Part shown: piece after piece, positions 27,301-42,300 of the stretch | How the letters are laid out: each line of letters starts with the position of its first letter | How positions within the stretch are numbered: the first letter of the stretch is position 1 | Origin: Eumeta japonica | Taxonomy: Eukaryota > Arthropoda > Insecta > Lepidoptera > Psychidae | Reading direction: 5' to 3' | Length of the DNA: 64,000 bases | Assembly (NCBI GenBank): GCA_005406025.1 | Contig: BGZK01000001.1 | Coordinates: 1,736,001-1,800,000, forward strand | Position numbers and translations under genes: made by a program | Notes under the pieces: generated by a model | What the model saw: the letters and a program-made list of their open reading frames with translations, nothing else | Databases searched by the model: none | What the model was told of the DNA's origin: nothing

Positions 27301-30300
27301 AAATGATGTGACTCATCAAAATCGTTATTAGAAAATATAATAACTGCAGCTTATCGTTGTTTGCCATTGCATTTTTTTTTAAGTATACAGTTTATGTATA
27401 TTTTTGTAATCACCTCTTGATTTTGATGTCACTCAATATGTTTGGTAAAAAAATTTCCTTAAGACGCCTAATTTCGTACTAAAACTTCGGTATTTCCATT
27501 TTTTGTTATTTTGATATACTTTGTAACACTCACGTCAGCGAGATATTTCCTAACGGTCTATAGCTTACGGTGATCAGTTTATAAATTTTGTAACTACGAG
27601 GGAATATAGGAATATACACACAAATCAAACAATCTTCTTTTTTGAATTTTACCGCAGTCGGATAAAAAACTACAGGTGTTTTAGTTTACGATTGAAGTAA
27701 AAATTAAATTATCCTGATTTATTCGGTTATATATATAAATTAGCTTTCTGCCTGTGGTTTCGTTCACGTGGATATAGAATGTCTTTCTTCATTTTTTATA
27801 ATAACGTACACCTGACGTTTTTCGTTAACTACTGCAAATGATTCTACTGATGATAACTATCAAAAGTTGTCAAAGGACTTTTGACAACTTTTGTCTCTTG
27901 TTTGGGAGCGTCCATAAACTACGTAGCTCGACCAAGGGGGGGGAGGGATAAGCTTAAGCGCTACGCTGAGGCACGTAATAGGGGGGAGGGAGGCGAGAGC
28001 AAAGCTACGTGGTTTTCTTCAGATGAAAATTTTGTTGAATAAGATAATTTGAGTGACCCCCCCCCCCCCATGTTAATTTAACAAGAGGAATCAAATAATT
28101 AAATACATTATTTGAAAAAAAATAAACTGTTAATAAATTAATTTATTATTAATTATTTTATTTTATAAATAAATTAATGTATCGTGAAAAACCACGTTCC
28201 ATTGGGTTGGGGGGGGGGTCATAGAAAAGGCTATGTGAGGCCACATGGGGGGAAGGAGGAGTCCTAGAGAGACTAAAATATGACCACGTGGTTTATGGAC
28301 ATTCCCTTTTGACAAAAGTTGCAAAAGCATATATATTTAGAAATGCTTAGTTAATGAGATTTTTGTAAATTTACTAAATCAAAAGGTTTATTTCTTATTT
28401 TGTCTCAAATATTTTAATGTAATATTTACGTTGCCCCTTCTTACTACACGTGTTTCGTCGTGAGGTTGTCGTCCGCGGCCGTACCTCGCGTATCAATAGC
28501 AATGATATCACGTTGCCATTTTTATAAAGGGTAAAAATGGCAAACATAGTAAATCATACTAGACATTGATTTACTATGTTTGAAAATATAGAAAAAAATA
28601 AAAACTTAATTTTTAGTCATAAGTTTATAACTTTTACATAGGCTTATAACTTTTTGCATAACTTTTGACAATTATCACTAGCCGAATCAATGGAGTCTAA
28701 ATAACTTTAGACTCCATTAACACGGAAACACGGAAAACTTCAAAAACACATCGTGTTTAATAATTTTGTGATTAATTCTAATATTTTTACCGCCTGACAC
28801 CGATCCCTTTCTCAATTTTAGTCCTGATTTTGGCTTTTGATTTTACTCCCAATTCCAATTCGTATGAAATTCTAAAATAAAAGGTTTTTTCACTCGGGGA
28901 TAATACAGCTTTATACAAAGATAAAAATTCTTAGAATCAGTGTAGTAGTTTGATACAATAACATAAAACACGGATGAGACCGGGAATATACACTAAAATA
29001 GATTACATGTCTGAAAAAAAATTTTTAGACGAATCTACTTTTATGATGAGCAGTTGAAGTTTACATATAACATACATTATGCATCCATTTCCTTAGGGCA
29101 TATTAAAAAAAAATTAAATCAAATATATTTTTACTTCACTCAGATAGGTATAATATTGTATATATATGTACATCTCCACCTTATACCACTTTATGATTAG
29201 GTAGCACTTGGTAGATACGTTCTTTAACTCCCAAATTTAACTATTCAAATTATTTGTATTGATATAATTTAAAATATGTTTATTTTCAACTAATTTGGTA
29301 CGGTTTTTTTTATAATTGGTTTCCTTTTTTGGTTTGTTTAAGATACTTGAACAAGAATTTATTCAACTGTGTTTATTTTGCATTGAAATCTTAAAAAATA
29401 TAATAGAAATTAGCTTTATCATACTCTGGTAAAGGTTCATCATTATATAAAACCATAAAATACGTATAATTTTAAAAGAAAATACCTCAATAAAAACGAT
29501 AAAGACTTACAAATTGAAAATCCAAATTTAGTGCGATTGAGTATTAAAAACAAACTATTGTCAATAAATTTAAACGTTATATATTTTTTTGTGATTTTTA
29601 AGATTTTTTTATTTTTCACCATTTATGGTCACAAACAATTAAAAGAAAAAAAAATATAAAATTTTGGTAGGTATTACATTATTTTCTACTACTTTTACTT
29701 AAACACTATATAGTTTTTCTCTAAAACAGGATTTTTATTCCAAGGGCATTCTGGCAACACTGGCTTGTTGTGACTTTTGTGACAAGTATTTGAAAGTATT
29801 TATGTTCTGTACGATTATTGTTTACGAGTGTGTTATATTAGCAGTATTTAATACAAATAATTATTTGCAATTTAACAAATGAACTTAGGTGATCCAGATT
29901 TAGAATTAATAGATCCTACACCAAATGTCCATGCACTGTTTATTCAATTTGATACCAGATTTTTCTGGGGTAAACTTGCTAGTAGAGCTATTGTTCGTTG
30001 GAGTAAAAGAATGTATTCATGCGCTGGAATCTGCACGTAAGTTTGCGATACGGGTATAGTATCTCTAATAAAATTTTAGTCTGGATAGTTTGAAGGAAGG
30101 ACCTTATCGTAAATATTAATATCACCAGAGGCGTAGCTAGAGGAAGGCGGCGGGGTCGGCCCGCACCGGATTACACCCATTTAGAAGTGACACCCGAATT
30201 CATCCGACCGCAAATTTTGATTCACAAAAATGCACAACGAAACAAAACATTGTTTGTCATTAGAATTTTTCTTCAAATTAACAGTTTTGATTTTTATGGT

Positions 30301-33300
30301 GTCACTTCAAATCCGCCCCGGGTGACACCCAGGCTAGCTAGCCTGGCTACGCTACTGCATATCATCCTCACGAGTTTGAAATTATTGACTGCAAAATATC
30401 AGATTTAGGCAAAGAAGGTGCTGAGGAAAAAGGAAAAAAAATTGATTTTATTGCTCTGCATATGCTATTCCTTTTATGGTCCAATTAAATAAAATGTTTT
30501 TATTTGTCACTCATAACAATATATGGTAGATAAAGATGGACCCCACACTAGCTGTTGTAATGTGTTGAATTTACTGAAGTGTTACTATACTCGAGCCATT
30601 TTTCTTGTAGATATAAGAAATTGTTAATTGCCAAACAATTATTGTAGTGTTCATATTAATTGCAGTTATGAAGGTCGTGGTGGGCTTTGTATTGTTGCTC
30701 TTAGTGAGCCATTACTTAAATTACGCCCTCGCAAAGATCTCATTGAAACACTGCTCCATGAGATGATCCATGCTTTCTTATTCATAGTGGGTGGAGATAG
30801 GGATCGTGAAGGTCATGGACCCATATTCCAGAGTCATATGCACCGTATAAATAATATAGCTGGCCTTAATATTTCTGTATACCACAGTTTTCATGATGAA
30901 GTAAGTATTTAATTTGATTTATTGTATGAGAATTATTTCATAAAAAAACAAAAGAATTATCTTCCTTTTGATACAATTTAGAAAAATTAGATTGTGGATA
31001 ACTCAGAACAACGTGATATGAAATGAACTTTTAAAAATTGTTTTAAAAAAAGATTTAATGAGAGTCATTTATCTCTTTTTGAATGCTTTCTACTTATTAT
31101 TACATATTTTTTTTTTCTGTTTACATAAATATAGTGCTACATCAAAATTTTAGGTCAGACTGTATCAAACGCATTGGTGGAGGTGTAATGGGCCATGTCA
31201 ACACAGAAGCCCCTACTTTGGGATTATTCGACGTTCTGCAAATAGAGCTCCCGGTCCTCAAGATTTTTGGTGGAAACAACATTTAAGGACGTGTGGAGGT
31301 ACCTTTGTCAAAATAAAGGAGCCAGTGAAAAAAGACAGTAAGAAAGGAAAACCATCTACAAGTCACTCAGATATTACAAAATTCTTCAAGAATTCAACAA
31401 ATGTGAAAACACTTAATGACACATCTCACATGAAAAACACTCCATTGAAAAATAATACAATAAAGAAGAGTATAAACAATGTCAAAACCTTTAGTGATTT
31501 ACGTAATAAAACTTCAAGTATAAAAATAAACGGAGAGGGTGCAGCTGTTGTCTCCAAGAAAAATATTAATAACAATGTTAACAATACACAAGCTCCAAGT
31601 AGTAGTGGTTTAAATAAGAACACAGATAAAAGACATAGTGAAAATAATGGGAATGTATCTCAATTTGTTAGAAATATATGGGCTAATAAACAATTTTCCC
31701 CAAATAAAATCAATTCCAGTGATATTAGCAATAAGAGAAATAATACAGATACTTTAGATATTTCACCACCACCTTTTAAGATTAAAAAGATTGATGGCCC
31801 CTCTAATTCCATTCTGAAACATAAAAAACCTTTTAATGATGATCTAGCCACATCGTTATTGAAAGATATTTATGGAAAAGATTTCACACTTTATCATAAA
31901 AAAGATAAACAAAGCAATAAAATCGGTGTAACACATTCTGATGATCCAGAATTAGTTTCGTGTCCCTTATGCAACATTAGAGTAAAATATTCTGACGTTA
32001 ATAGTCATGTAGATGAATGTTTAAATAGCACTGAAATAGAAAAGCTACAAACAGAAGAGATAGAACCAATCCAAAAAATAGAATCAGAAACGAGTGTTAG
32101 CAAAGTTATAGATTTAACTTGTGTGGAAATAGATAAGAAGTGTCCCTGCTGTGATAAAATAGTACCAGAATCGATGGAGGATCATTTAGAAAGTTGTTTG
32201 TCATTCTGTAATAATGATGACACAGAGCCTCAAAATGCTGTATCCGATACCAATGATAAATCTGAACAAGATTTCATAAACTCATTTTTTGAAGACAATG
32301 ACAGTTTTGCTACAGAATTGGATGAGTCTGGAATTTTCAATGACACAGGAACTAAGTTTCCTTGTCCGTGTTGTTTACAAATGGTTGAGGAAACTGACAT
32401 GAATCGACATCTTGATGCCTGTCTTCTAAAATAACATAAAATAATAATGCGATTTGCAGAATATAATTTGCATCTTTTGAATACAAGTTTTAATTTATCA
32501 GCACAGATAATGATATTAATTTTATTTTGACAATGATTTTAGAATTGTTTAATTTTTAATTAAATTGTGAATTTCATTATTTTTACTATTTTTGTTAAAT
32601 AGAACTCTCATGAGGTCAGAATAGAAATTCAAATATACAGTTTTTTGTTAATTTTGTTTTTATACCAATGACCTAACTCTTACCTTGGTCAAAAGCAATG
32701 TGTGAAAGTATTATTGTTTAAGTTCTAATACTACAAAGTTTTGATAACTTCATACAAAATGAATGAGATTTCTATAGTTTTCAGTGTTAATTAACTTTTC
32801 AATAAGTGTTCGTTTCCATCCTTATGCCATAAAAGTAGTTGAAGGTTATAAAATAGATATATAAACATGAACATAAAAATTGGAATCTGTTTTTTTATTT
32901 GACGTTTTCATTGTGAGAAGTTCCAATTAATTTACAGTGTTAATACTCTATATGTAAGAAATTATTTTGGGGCTTGTTTCTAATTTGACAAATTGTTTGA
33001 TATATGATACTTTTTTAAATGACATCAAAATGTAATATTTCCATTTTATTGACTTATGAGCTTTTATGCAACTTTGTTATTATTTATCATATACTATGAA
33101 AATGAAAAAAAAAAAATGAATAATATATGTTATTGAACAATCATATTATTTCACATCTTAAATAAAAATGACATCTGCAAAAATTCTCAATAATTGTTCT
33201 ATGAATATTAAATAATTTATGCATTTGTTACACAATGTAGTTATTTGATAAGAATGATAAAATATTATCCAATGAATTGTTATCTAAATTCAGTATGTAA

Positions 33301-36300
33301 AGCATATGTTGATTTCGGTTTGACATTTTTCATTTCTATTTATTATTATTTTTGTAACTCTCCCAAAACTTGTATTCAGTCTAATGAAATATATTAATTT
33401 GTTTTACCTTCATTTCATATGTCTTCATATTATAATGAATAAAATACAATTATATTGTCATTTCAGTATTATTTTGTCAAGTAAAAATTGCATATAATTG
33501 TTTACTTTTGTATGTTAATGTTATATAGAAAATGTTTAGATAATATTATTTTCAATCAATAGCAAAGACATAATCACTGGCATTAGAGATTAAAAAACTA
33601 TTAGAAAATAACTAGGGCTCGAGAAAAAAAATCTAGTACTTGCCAGTTATAATTCAATATTTTCGAAGAAGGCAATGTAAAATTGCATAAAAAAGCTTTA
33701 CATACCAAATTGAGATGAGTTGATTCTTACTGTGATCATAATTGTATTAAATATGTAATCTGAAATAAAATATTTTTTTTTATTTGGCTTTTAGTACTTA
33801 CAGTAACCAGAGGCTTGAATAATTGTCGCTCAACATCGGAGAGGGACTCTAAAATTTTATTATAGCCCTTGACTACGGCCAATACACTTTCATAAACATA
33901 ATATATAGTTTTGCTCTTTACATAAACCTGTAAAAATATCGTTGCAATCAATGTTTTATGACATGTACAGAGATAGTCATATGCTATGTTTAAATTTTTT
34001 ATGTTATCTCTTCTAAAATATTAGACATAAACAGAAATTTATCTCTATTTCCACTAAATTCACATCAAATAAAAGTGTAATATGATGTAGGTGTATTACC
34101 AGAAAGACATGCTGTGGTACGTCCATTCCGAGATTTTCCCAATGGTAGGATTCTTGACACAGTTCCAATACGTCCCTATAATATTTTGATACTTAAATCG
34201 GCTTAATTCTGTTATAAATTAATTCTTCTTAATTAATGGATTAATTAAATTAAAACTGTATTGTTAGATTCGTGGTAACTACATTTCTAACAATACAATC
34301 ATAACAGATTTATGGACCTGTTTGTTGAATCACTAATACTAACACTAAAGTGATATATATTTTACAATTTTTATGCTATTGACATACGTGAAGAAAAAAT
34401 AAACTTATAAAAATTATAAATCACCCTTTCAAAGTATAACATTTTATCTTGGGACCACTTGCTTCTAATCACTAGGGAGGGTCACATATCCAAGGTTCAG
34501 TGAGGACTGACTCTAATTTGATCACAACAGTAAGGCAAAGACTACCATGAGGGGCGTCTTGACCTTCGTCCCGTCCCGCCCCGCCCCGCTAGTCCCACAG
34601 TTGATTAGTATTGTTTAATATATATTATTTTTAATATTAATAATTAAACATGCTAAACACTTATTTATCATATTAAATACGAATGGAGAGTCAGTAAGCC
34701 CCTTTATCGTGGAATCCTAAGGCTCGGAAAGTGTTTTAGACCAATTCGTAAATCTGACACTAGACTTTATGCATGGTAAATAGATAGATAATTAAAACAG
34801 TAAATTAAGCTCGGCCACATCCTTGAAATCGTGACGTCAACTCGATCGGTATGATTCGGATTCATTCAAACATCGAAGGGTTGTCACTCATTTTGATGTA
34901 GGATTAGTGAGTTAAAATTATAACATTGTGATTGTATTTTATTTTGCAACTTTAATTAAACATATAAATATATTTGCGTCTCTTACGAGATGTATACGGA
35001 ACATCTTTTGAGGTAAATTTTACTGCATGAAATAATTCCACTGCAGAAATAGACTGAAATAAGTCAATGTTTAGAAAACAAAGACACTGGTATATAATTA
35101 ATTTCTTCGATTTCTTTATAAATCGACGACCTTATTCTGCAGTTTTACTTCCTCTATTTTTTTAACAAATTTCATAAAATTTAATTATTTAATATTATTT
35201 GACGAAAATTTTGTTTCTTTATAAATAAGTACGTTTTTCTGTATCCGAGTGTAAATTATAATCTATTAATATATACATCACATCGTAAGTATTATTTAGT
35301 GATTCTTGTCCTAACGCCGAAAGTGTCCTAAAGCAAAAAAAAATAAAACCATCTTCAAAAATATACTTAAATAATTTTTTAAACTATTTCAAAATCAATT
35401 AATCAATTGTTTTTGAAGTCGGTTCCAGCTAAAGATAAATCGGACACAGTAATGCCTCGATAAAGAAGATCTCTTTTTGACTCAATATTTAACTTTTTAT
35501 ATTCATGTTTATAGATTATGTGTTCTTTCGCCTTTGTTTTGCATCAGCAAGAATTGATTGTAAATTAGCATATGACGTAACATCATCTGCTGCTTACATC
35601 TAAAAAATGTAAATTTGGGCTTTGTAAATGACAACCGTACATCGCAATATGATTATACTTGGTCAATTATTTTATATCATAGATAAATGCAATATATTAT
35701 AATTGTCACTAATGAATAATCTGTAAAAATATATGAAGATCGACGCCCGTGATAGTCCGGCCGGCGCAGCGGCAGCATTTCTCATCGGCGCATGCCCAAA
35801 TTTGTTTTGACTTGTAAGCGGCGTACGCCTGTTAGCTTGAGTGTACAGTTGAGCATTTGTTTGGAGTTGAGATACTATTATATTTATTTACCATGCCTGA
35901 TCTGACAAATTACCGGCTTATCTGCATTTAATCAGCGATTGCTAAACATCTTGAAAAACTGATTTCACCGTATCTGACCTGATACTCTTCTATTTAGATA
36001 AATCACATTCAGCTTTCAACATAAGTACATTTATTAATAAAAGATCTACGACTAATATAATCTCTACAAGTAAATCATATACCTATTTCATTCATCGATG
36101 TATAGTGGTATCAAGATATGTGCTATAGCCTTCAGCCAAGCATTTGATGGAATTGATCTTAGGAATTGAACTTATAAAAACGCTTCGTGCGCAATTTTCT
36201 ACCGCCTGCGGTAAATAATATTTGAATGTTTTACCATCAGCGGTATTTTTTTATCAATTACGGCAACAGGATTTTCATGAAAAGAGCGTATTCTTCTTAA

Positions 36301-39300
36301 CCGACCGGCAACTCATTAATGTCCTCCCTGGCGTCGTGGATGAGCATGGGCGGCGGTGACCATCTTTTACTTTTCGGTAATCGTATGCTCGTTTGCCCCT
36401 TAAAAATCTCATAAAAGAAGTTAAATGAATACGATGTCAATGATAATGCGCTAAACGGTTTTTTTTTCATACCTGACTGGTAAACATCTGCAAGTCAAAG
36501 TAGACCGGTACATACCTAATTACTATAAAGTCATCCCAGGATGTAAGAAATTCTGGCCCGACTTTTCAACATCTTTGCACGGACGACTTTAAACCGTCAA
36601 AAAATGAATAATGAGCAGAATATTTGACATTCTACAGAAATAAATGTCATGTATGATGCGAAACACTTCGTAGATGTATCCATGAGATGTAAATAAAAAA
36701 TAAATTTAATTTATTAACTTCTAAACTATAAATTATTGATGTGTAGTCCCAAAATAGAAAGTGTTATATTTAGCATGGGTTAGTTATAGTTTTCAAAATG
36801 AAAAGGAATTCCCGAACACCTTGTTTATGATAAGGTAGAAACATTTTTATCGTATTTTAGGTATTTAATAATAAGAAATATTGTTATATGTACACTTATT
36901 TACATTTTATTTAAAACGGAGTTAAAGCAATGACCAGCGCCAATTCATTATTTACATAAATTATAGTGTATAAATTTGAGTCCTATTTCTTCTAGACCTG
37001 TAATACTATATGTAATGTTTCCAGACGTTTACTTTATGAGAGTGGCTATATGAGAGGTAAGTCTTAAGCAATTAAATTAGTTTAAAGTAATAGATTTAAC
37101 ATTAAATAATATAGATGTGACTCGCTAATAATAAAATGTATGAATACATACACGTCTATATTGCACTCGAGAAGTCCGGGGTTTTCAACACTTCGCTTCA
37201 TCAGTGTTCTGTTGAGACCGGCCCCACATTTTTCATCGAGGTTATACTGAAACAATACCTATCTTATCAATACATTGATCAAAAAATAAATATATATATT
37301 CAATGAAAGAAAAGATAAAACATACATAGAAAAAACAAGTCTCTTTTATAGTCATAATATATACCTACTAGGTATATGATCAATTGTTGCTAAAGTCGTT
37401 ATACTTACTGCCCAAGTTAGACGCAATTCCCGGACAGCCAAGTCGATGGCGGCGGTGAGACGGCTGGCGTTTATGAGCACCTCGTCCGCGTTGCTGCAGG
37501 CCGTCATCCAGGCCGCATCCTCGAGCACCTACCAGTTTTCAGTTGAAAGAATCTAGATTGCTAGATTCTGACCTACTCCCATAATTTAGCATTTCCAAAA
37601 TAAAATAACCATTTCACTTCAAACATTTATCATTTATGATTAATTCGGTCAAAAAGAATACTGTCGCCCAAATAATATAGATAATGTAATGAATACCACA
37701 ATGAACAGTTTTCGCTTAAGCGCGTATTCCATATTTAATTACGTAAAACTAAATTGAAGACCTTTTAATTAATTTAAAAAAGCTGTAATAATGATAATAT
37801 ACCTACTCTACCAATATGATCGTTTCAAATTAATCTTTGGTGTTAAGTATAAATTACCTACTTATAAAAATAGTGTTGTCTATTTCAATAAATTCGCAAT
37901 GAATATTTATGTAGAAATTCGTTAACATCATGGCGTAACGATTTTTCGGACAGATGATTCTTGAGAATACGCGTACTCTTACCTTTTTGAGATAAACGAG
38001 CCTGTTCTTCTTCATGATCAATAAAGCGGCTCGACCGGCATATGAGGGCATTTCTGTAGGATATTGACTACGCTCGATGACCATTTCGTTCTTTGCCTCC
38101 TGAACCTCCTCGTTGTACATGGCCCATACCTTGAGGAGTGAATTAACATAGTCATTAAATAGATACCTAAAATTGTATATTCGAAACTTTTTGATTTTTG
38201 AACATTTTTTGGGACGACGGCAAATGTATTCTTAGAATCGTAGTAATGTGTTTGATCGAGAAATTCTAATCTTATCAATTGGTATTTTATCGTAACGTGA
38301 AAAATAGTATCAAAAAATGGTGATTCTGATATATATTATTAGATTTTGATTTTAAAATTCGTCCGTATATTGACATAAGATAGAGAATACGTTATCCTTT
38401 ATATTAGTATCGTACGTACTACGATATTGCACTCAAACTCGTTCAATTAAGTGTGGGTCTATTGCCGTACCTAATTGCATTCGTTTCTCCGGTCTTAATT
38501 CGAACGTTATGCGGAGCGATATAATACCATTCAATTTTATATCAGGCAAATATTCTACAAATTCGTTCCCGAAAATCGTGATCAAAAGTGTCCTACGTTA
38601 TCTCCATAGTGCAACCTGCATGTACCTATGCAAAATTATATATTAGAAAGGAAAATGGCTACACCTATGTAGCGCATAATTTTTTATAGCATCCAAAAAA
38701 TATTATCAAAACAATGCAGGTGGACTGGTGTCAGGGTCAGACTTACTTCTGCTGTTTTCCTTTTGAAGATTCGTTTCAAACTTCTGCGTCTCGAATAGTT
38801 ATTCAGCGAATATAAGGCGATGACCCCCTCTTCGACGTGATTGACCCCCTCAAAAACGGACTCCACCAAGTTTTCGATTATTATCTGGAAGCGTTCTCAA
38901 ATCGTTTAATATATGTTTAGAGGCTTCAATGTATTACAGGTACCTAACTAAGATACAATACCCCTGAATAAAATTGGCTGGTAGTTTATAGAAAAAAAAA
39001 CACTAATAATATTTTAAGAACATACGATATTGAAAAAAAAGACTCCGTTTATAAGGCAATATCTTCTCAAGAAGACTGAGCAAGAAAATAGAAGATGGAT
39101 TTTTCAAATTCACATAAATATAAAACTATCACAAAAAGTAACAAATCTGTAAGTGTTTACGCTGGTTGTGTCCATTATCTTTAAATTATCGCAAAATATA
39201 TAGTATCGTTTTTTATCAAGTGTTTCATTATATATACTTTATTTTACCCCCCGGTGACTAACCATAGTATATGCCAAGGCCTCCACCTTCCCTTTACTTT

Positions 39301-42300
39301 TCTCCTAGTAATTTCATAAATATGGTTTTAAATCATTTCTTTGCTAACAGGAAGTTAATATAATTAAAGAGAAAAAAACTTATGTAAAAACATATTGTAG
39401 CAGGTACTTACTACGATTAGAAATACTATATAAGCACAACACTTCTGAATGAGTGCAAAAACTATTAGTTTTAAGGCAGCTGGCGTCCCGGCATATTGAC
39501 GTTAGTGTTGCCACCCGAGTTTAAAAAACGCTGAACGCTGTGCGTCATAATTTGAATATATCTCGAAAAAGCAAGAGAATTCTCTGACTACCAAGTCTGG
39601 TATTTTGAAGACTTCTACCCATGAACGGGTCACGTAGTATGGGTATGTTCGCTAAAGATAAATTTCATATATCTAGAGATACTGTGGTAAAGACATACTG
39701 TGATATGTAGGTCGTAGCCGCATCCGTTGTTGCCTTACATCCAGTGAATGAAAGCTCCGATAGCTCACCCTCCGTTAGTTCACTCTCTCCCATTAGATAT
39801 CCCATTCCCACCAAAAGGCCGGCAACGCACTCTGGTGACGCCTGTGGGGTTGCGAATGTTCATGTGCGGCCTGATGGTCTACTCTAATGGCTCGCCTGCA
39901 CATTTACCCTTTAAACATGCTATAAAAATATTAAACATGCGTACGCAAAGCCTTCTGAATAAATTCCTGATTTTATATAGTCAACTAACATGTAAACAAA
40001 TTTTCTGTTTACTTCTATTTAAAAATAACCTCGATCACTATGTTTCTCATACATTTCAAAACTTTTTTTTTCATATTAAATTTTCATACATTTAAATGCA
40101 GTTACTAAAAAAAATGATTACTTTAAATCCATTAATAATTGGCTAATTTCTGTAATTTTTTTAATTTAATTAAATAATAATGATAGATTGCCACTGCACA
40201 CGAGCTAGGTGTCACGGAAGATCAGCATTGTAGTAGTAACCATTACTACAATTTACACTAAGTGACAACCTTTTTTGAAGATTATATAATATTGTTCTAA
40301 TATTTAAACTTAATGCACTAACATTTGTATATGTATACCAAAATAAAAATTTCTTTCTTAATTTTTTCTAATTTAACTGAGTTAAAGTTCTAGTACAGAG
40401 ATATAGGTGACACAATCAGTTATAGGTACATGCTATATATTATTGTTTCATAAACTCGACGTCTATAACATTTTTTTGGATTTTATATCACAAAGTTTTT
40501 TGCGATGGCCTATTTAAGTCTATTATTTATCTGTTGAATTCTTAGAGGCATTCTTTTTGTAAACGACATTTTAAAACGTGTACGGAAGTAATAATTATAC
40601 CAGAATCGATTTAATAGTATAAGCACTTCATAGAAAAAAAGACAAGTTCGGCCTATCTGTTCCTCGTGACAATTGTTAATGCACCGTCCATGATCCTTAT
40701 GAAAATTTCATATATATGAGATAAAATTATAACATTGAAAAAAATATCATTTCCTAAATTTTCGTTTAACAATTAAATATTTTATTAAAAATATAAATAT
40801 AGGTATATCAATTAATATAATAATGTATATTACTTTTCTATTTTTTTATTTTATTTAAATATCATACCTCAATCTCTTTCATAGTATTCCTAAACGCCAT
40901 CACATCGTCGTACCAGGAGTGCGCTTGCACATCGAGTATCGTGTGCGACACTGCTTTTATCTGATTTAATGCTTCGTGGAATGTACTCTCGATTTGGTCA
41001 CATTTCCCTTCAAATTCGTCGCCGCGCGCGCCACCGAATATCGGCTTCTTAATGGGTTCCAACTCGTCTATCCTTTGAATTAAAATAAAATTTGTGTGTT
41101 TTATAAAATCATAAATTACAATATCAATTAAATAATTCCATGACGTGTGGATAAATTTTCCTGATATTATCAATATATTTCCTATCGCTTAAGAAGTATA
41201 TAAGACAAAGGGACCCTTAAACAAGTTTGTACCCGATCATTATTACTGATTTTAACAGTACCTAACAGAGTACCTAACTATTGTCTCATTAGATCGTGAA
41301 AATAATGAGATCCGTTTCTGGAAAAATATTCAGAATTTACCATCACGTTAGCGACGGTGGATGTTAAAGTTCACGCGCCTTACTAAAATGACACAGAGGA
41401 AGGAAATGTACAGAGATTCGACTAAGCCGTCTGAAAAGAACAATGCACGATTGGTTAGTGCGGGCGGAGGTCGCGTCCCGAGTTAGCCGCGTTCGGACGG
41501 GACCGAAGAATCGCGAACTGTTGCGAAGAAATTAATTTCAAGGGCTAGCCATGTTTTTGTTTTGCCGGTGAGTATTTGATTAAGGTTTTTATTAGAATGC
41601 AGATACACTACACAATGAGATTCGAAAATCGAAAACTCAAATCAAATTAGTCAAACATACCTTTCCGTTGCTGATTTGTAAAAGCAATGATTAAAACCAT
41701 CTTCGAACGCTATTTTCTATTAGTGTTTGTGATTGCGTTATTTTATATACATAATAATACTGATAAAATCATAAAGTAATAATAAATAATTGTTTCCTTA
41801 AGACAATCCTACCATATTATACATTGTGTTGATGTTGTCAGCGTTTCGTGCAAGATCAAAGAAGAAATTATACTATATCCTTTCTATAATGTGATAATAA
41901 TCAATATGCCAGCCGGCGACGACCTCTCACTGGAAAGCGAACATAGCACATATTGTAAGGATGTAACGCTATTTTAAGTATTAAGCTGAAAGGTACTCTC
42001 CGAGAAAGGCGCATGTGATAGAGGGATAGAAAGATGACCTAACCAAGCACTTTCCTAAATTTTTTAAGGAACGCTAAAAATTATCTTTTATAACGATCGA
42101 TAATAATGTCAAATACGATCCAGGTGATGGTCCCGCTATCGATTCCAATTCTTATTACTGATATCTAAATTCAAAGTGTACTTGTTTTTTAATGGTTTTC
42201 AAATATTCAAGCAAAGATATTCTAGCTCTACCATAAAAACTATCCCATAGCCCAATAAGCTCCTTTACTTCTAATGAGATCCTATAAAGATCCATTCAGC

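Noticed and set aside
30187..30408. 73-codon plus-strand open frame in SPRTN intron 1
   Set aside because: It lies largely within a small hAT-like MITE and is skipped by the conserved SPRTN splice.
39748..40095. 115-codon plus-strand open frame
   Set aside because: It runs through a GGCCGGCAACGCACT dispersed repeat and AT-rich intron; no protein similarity.
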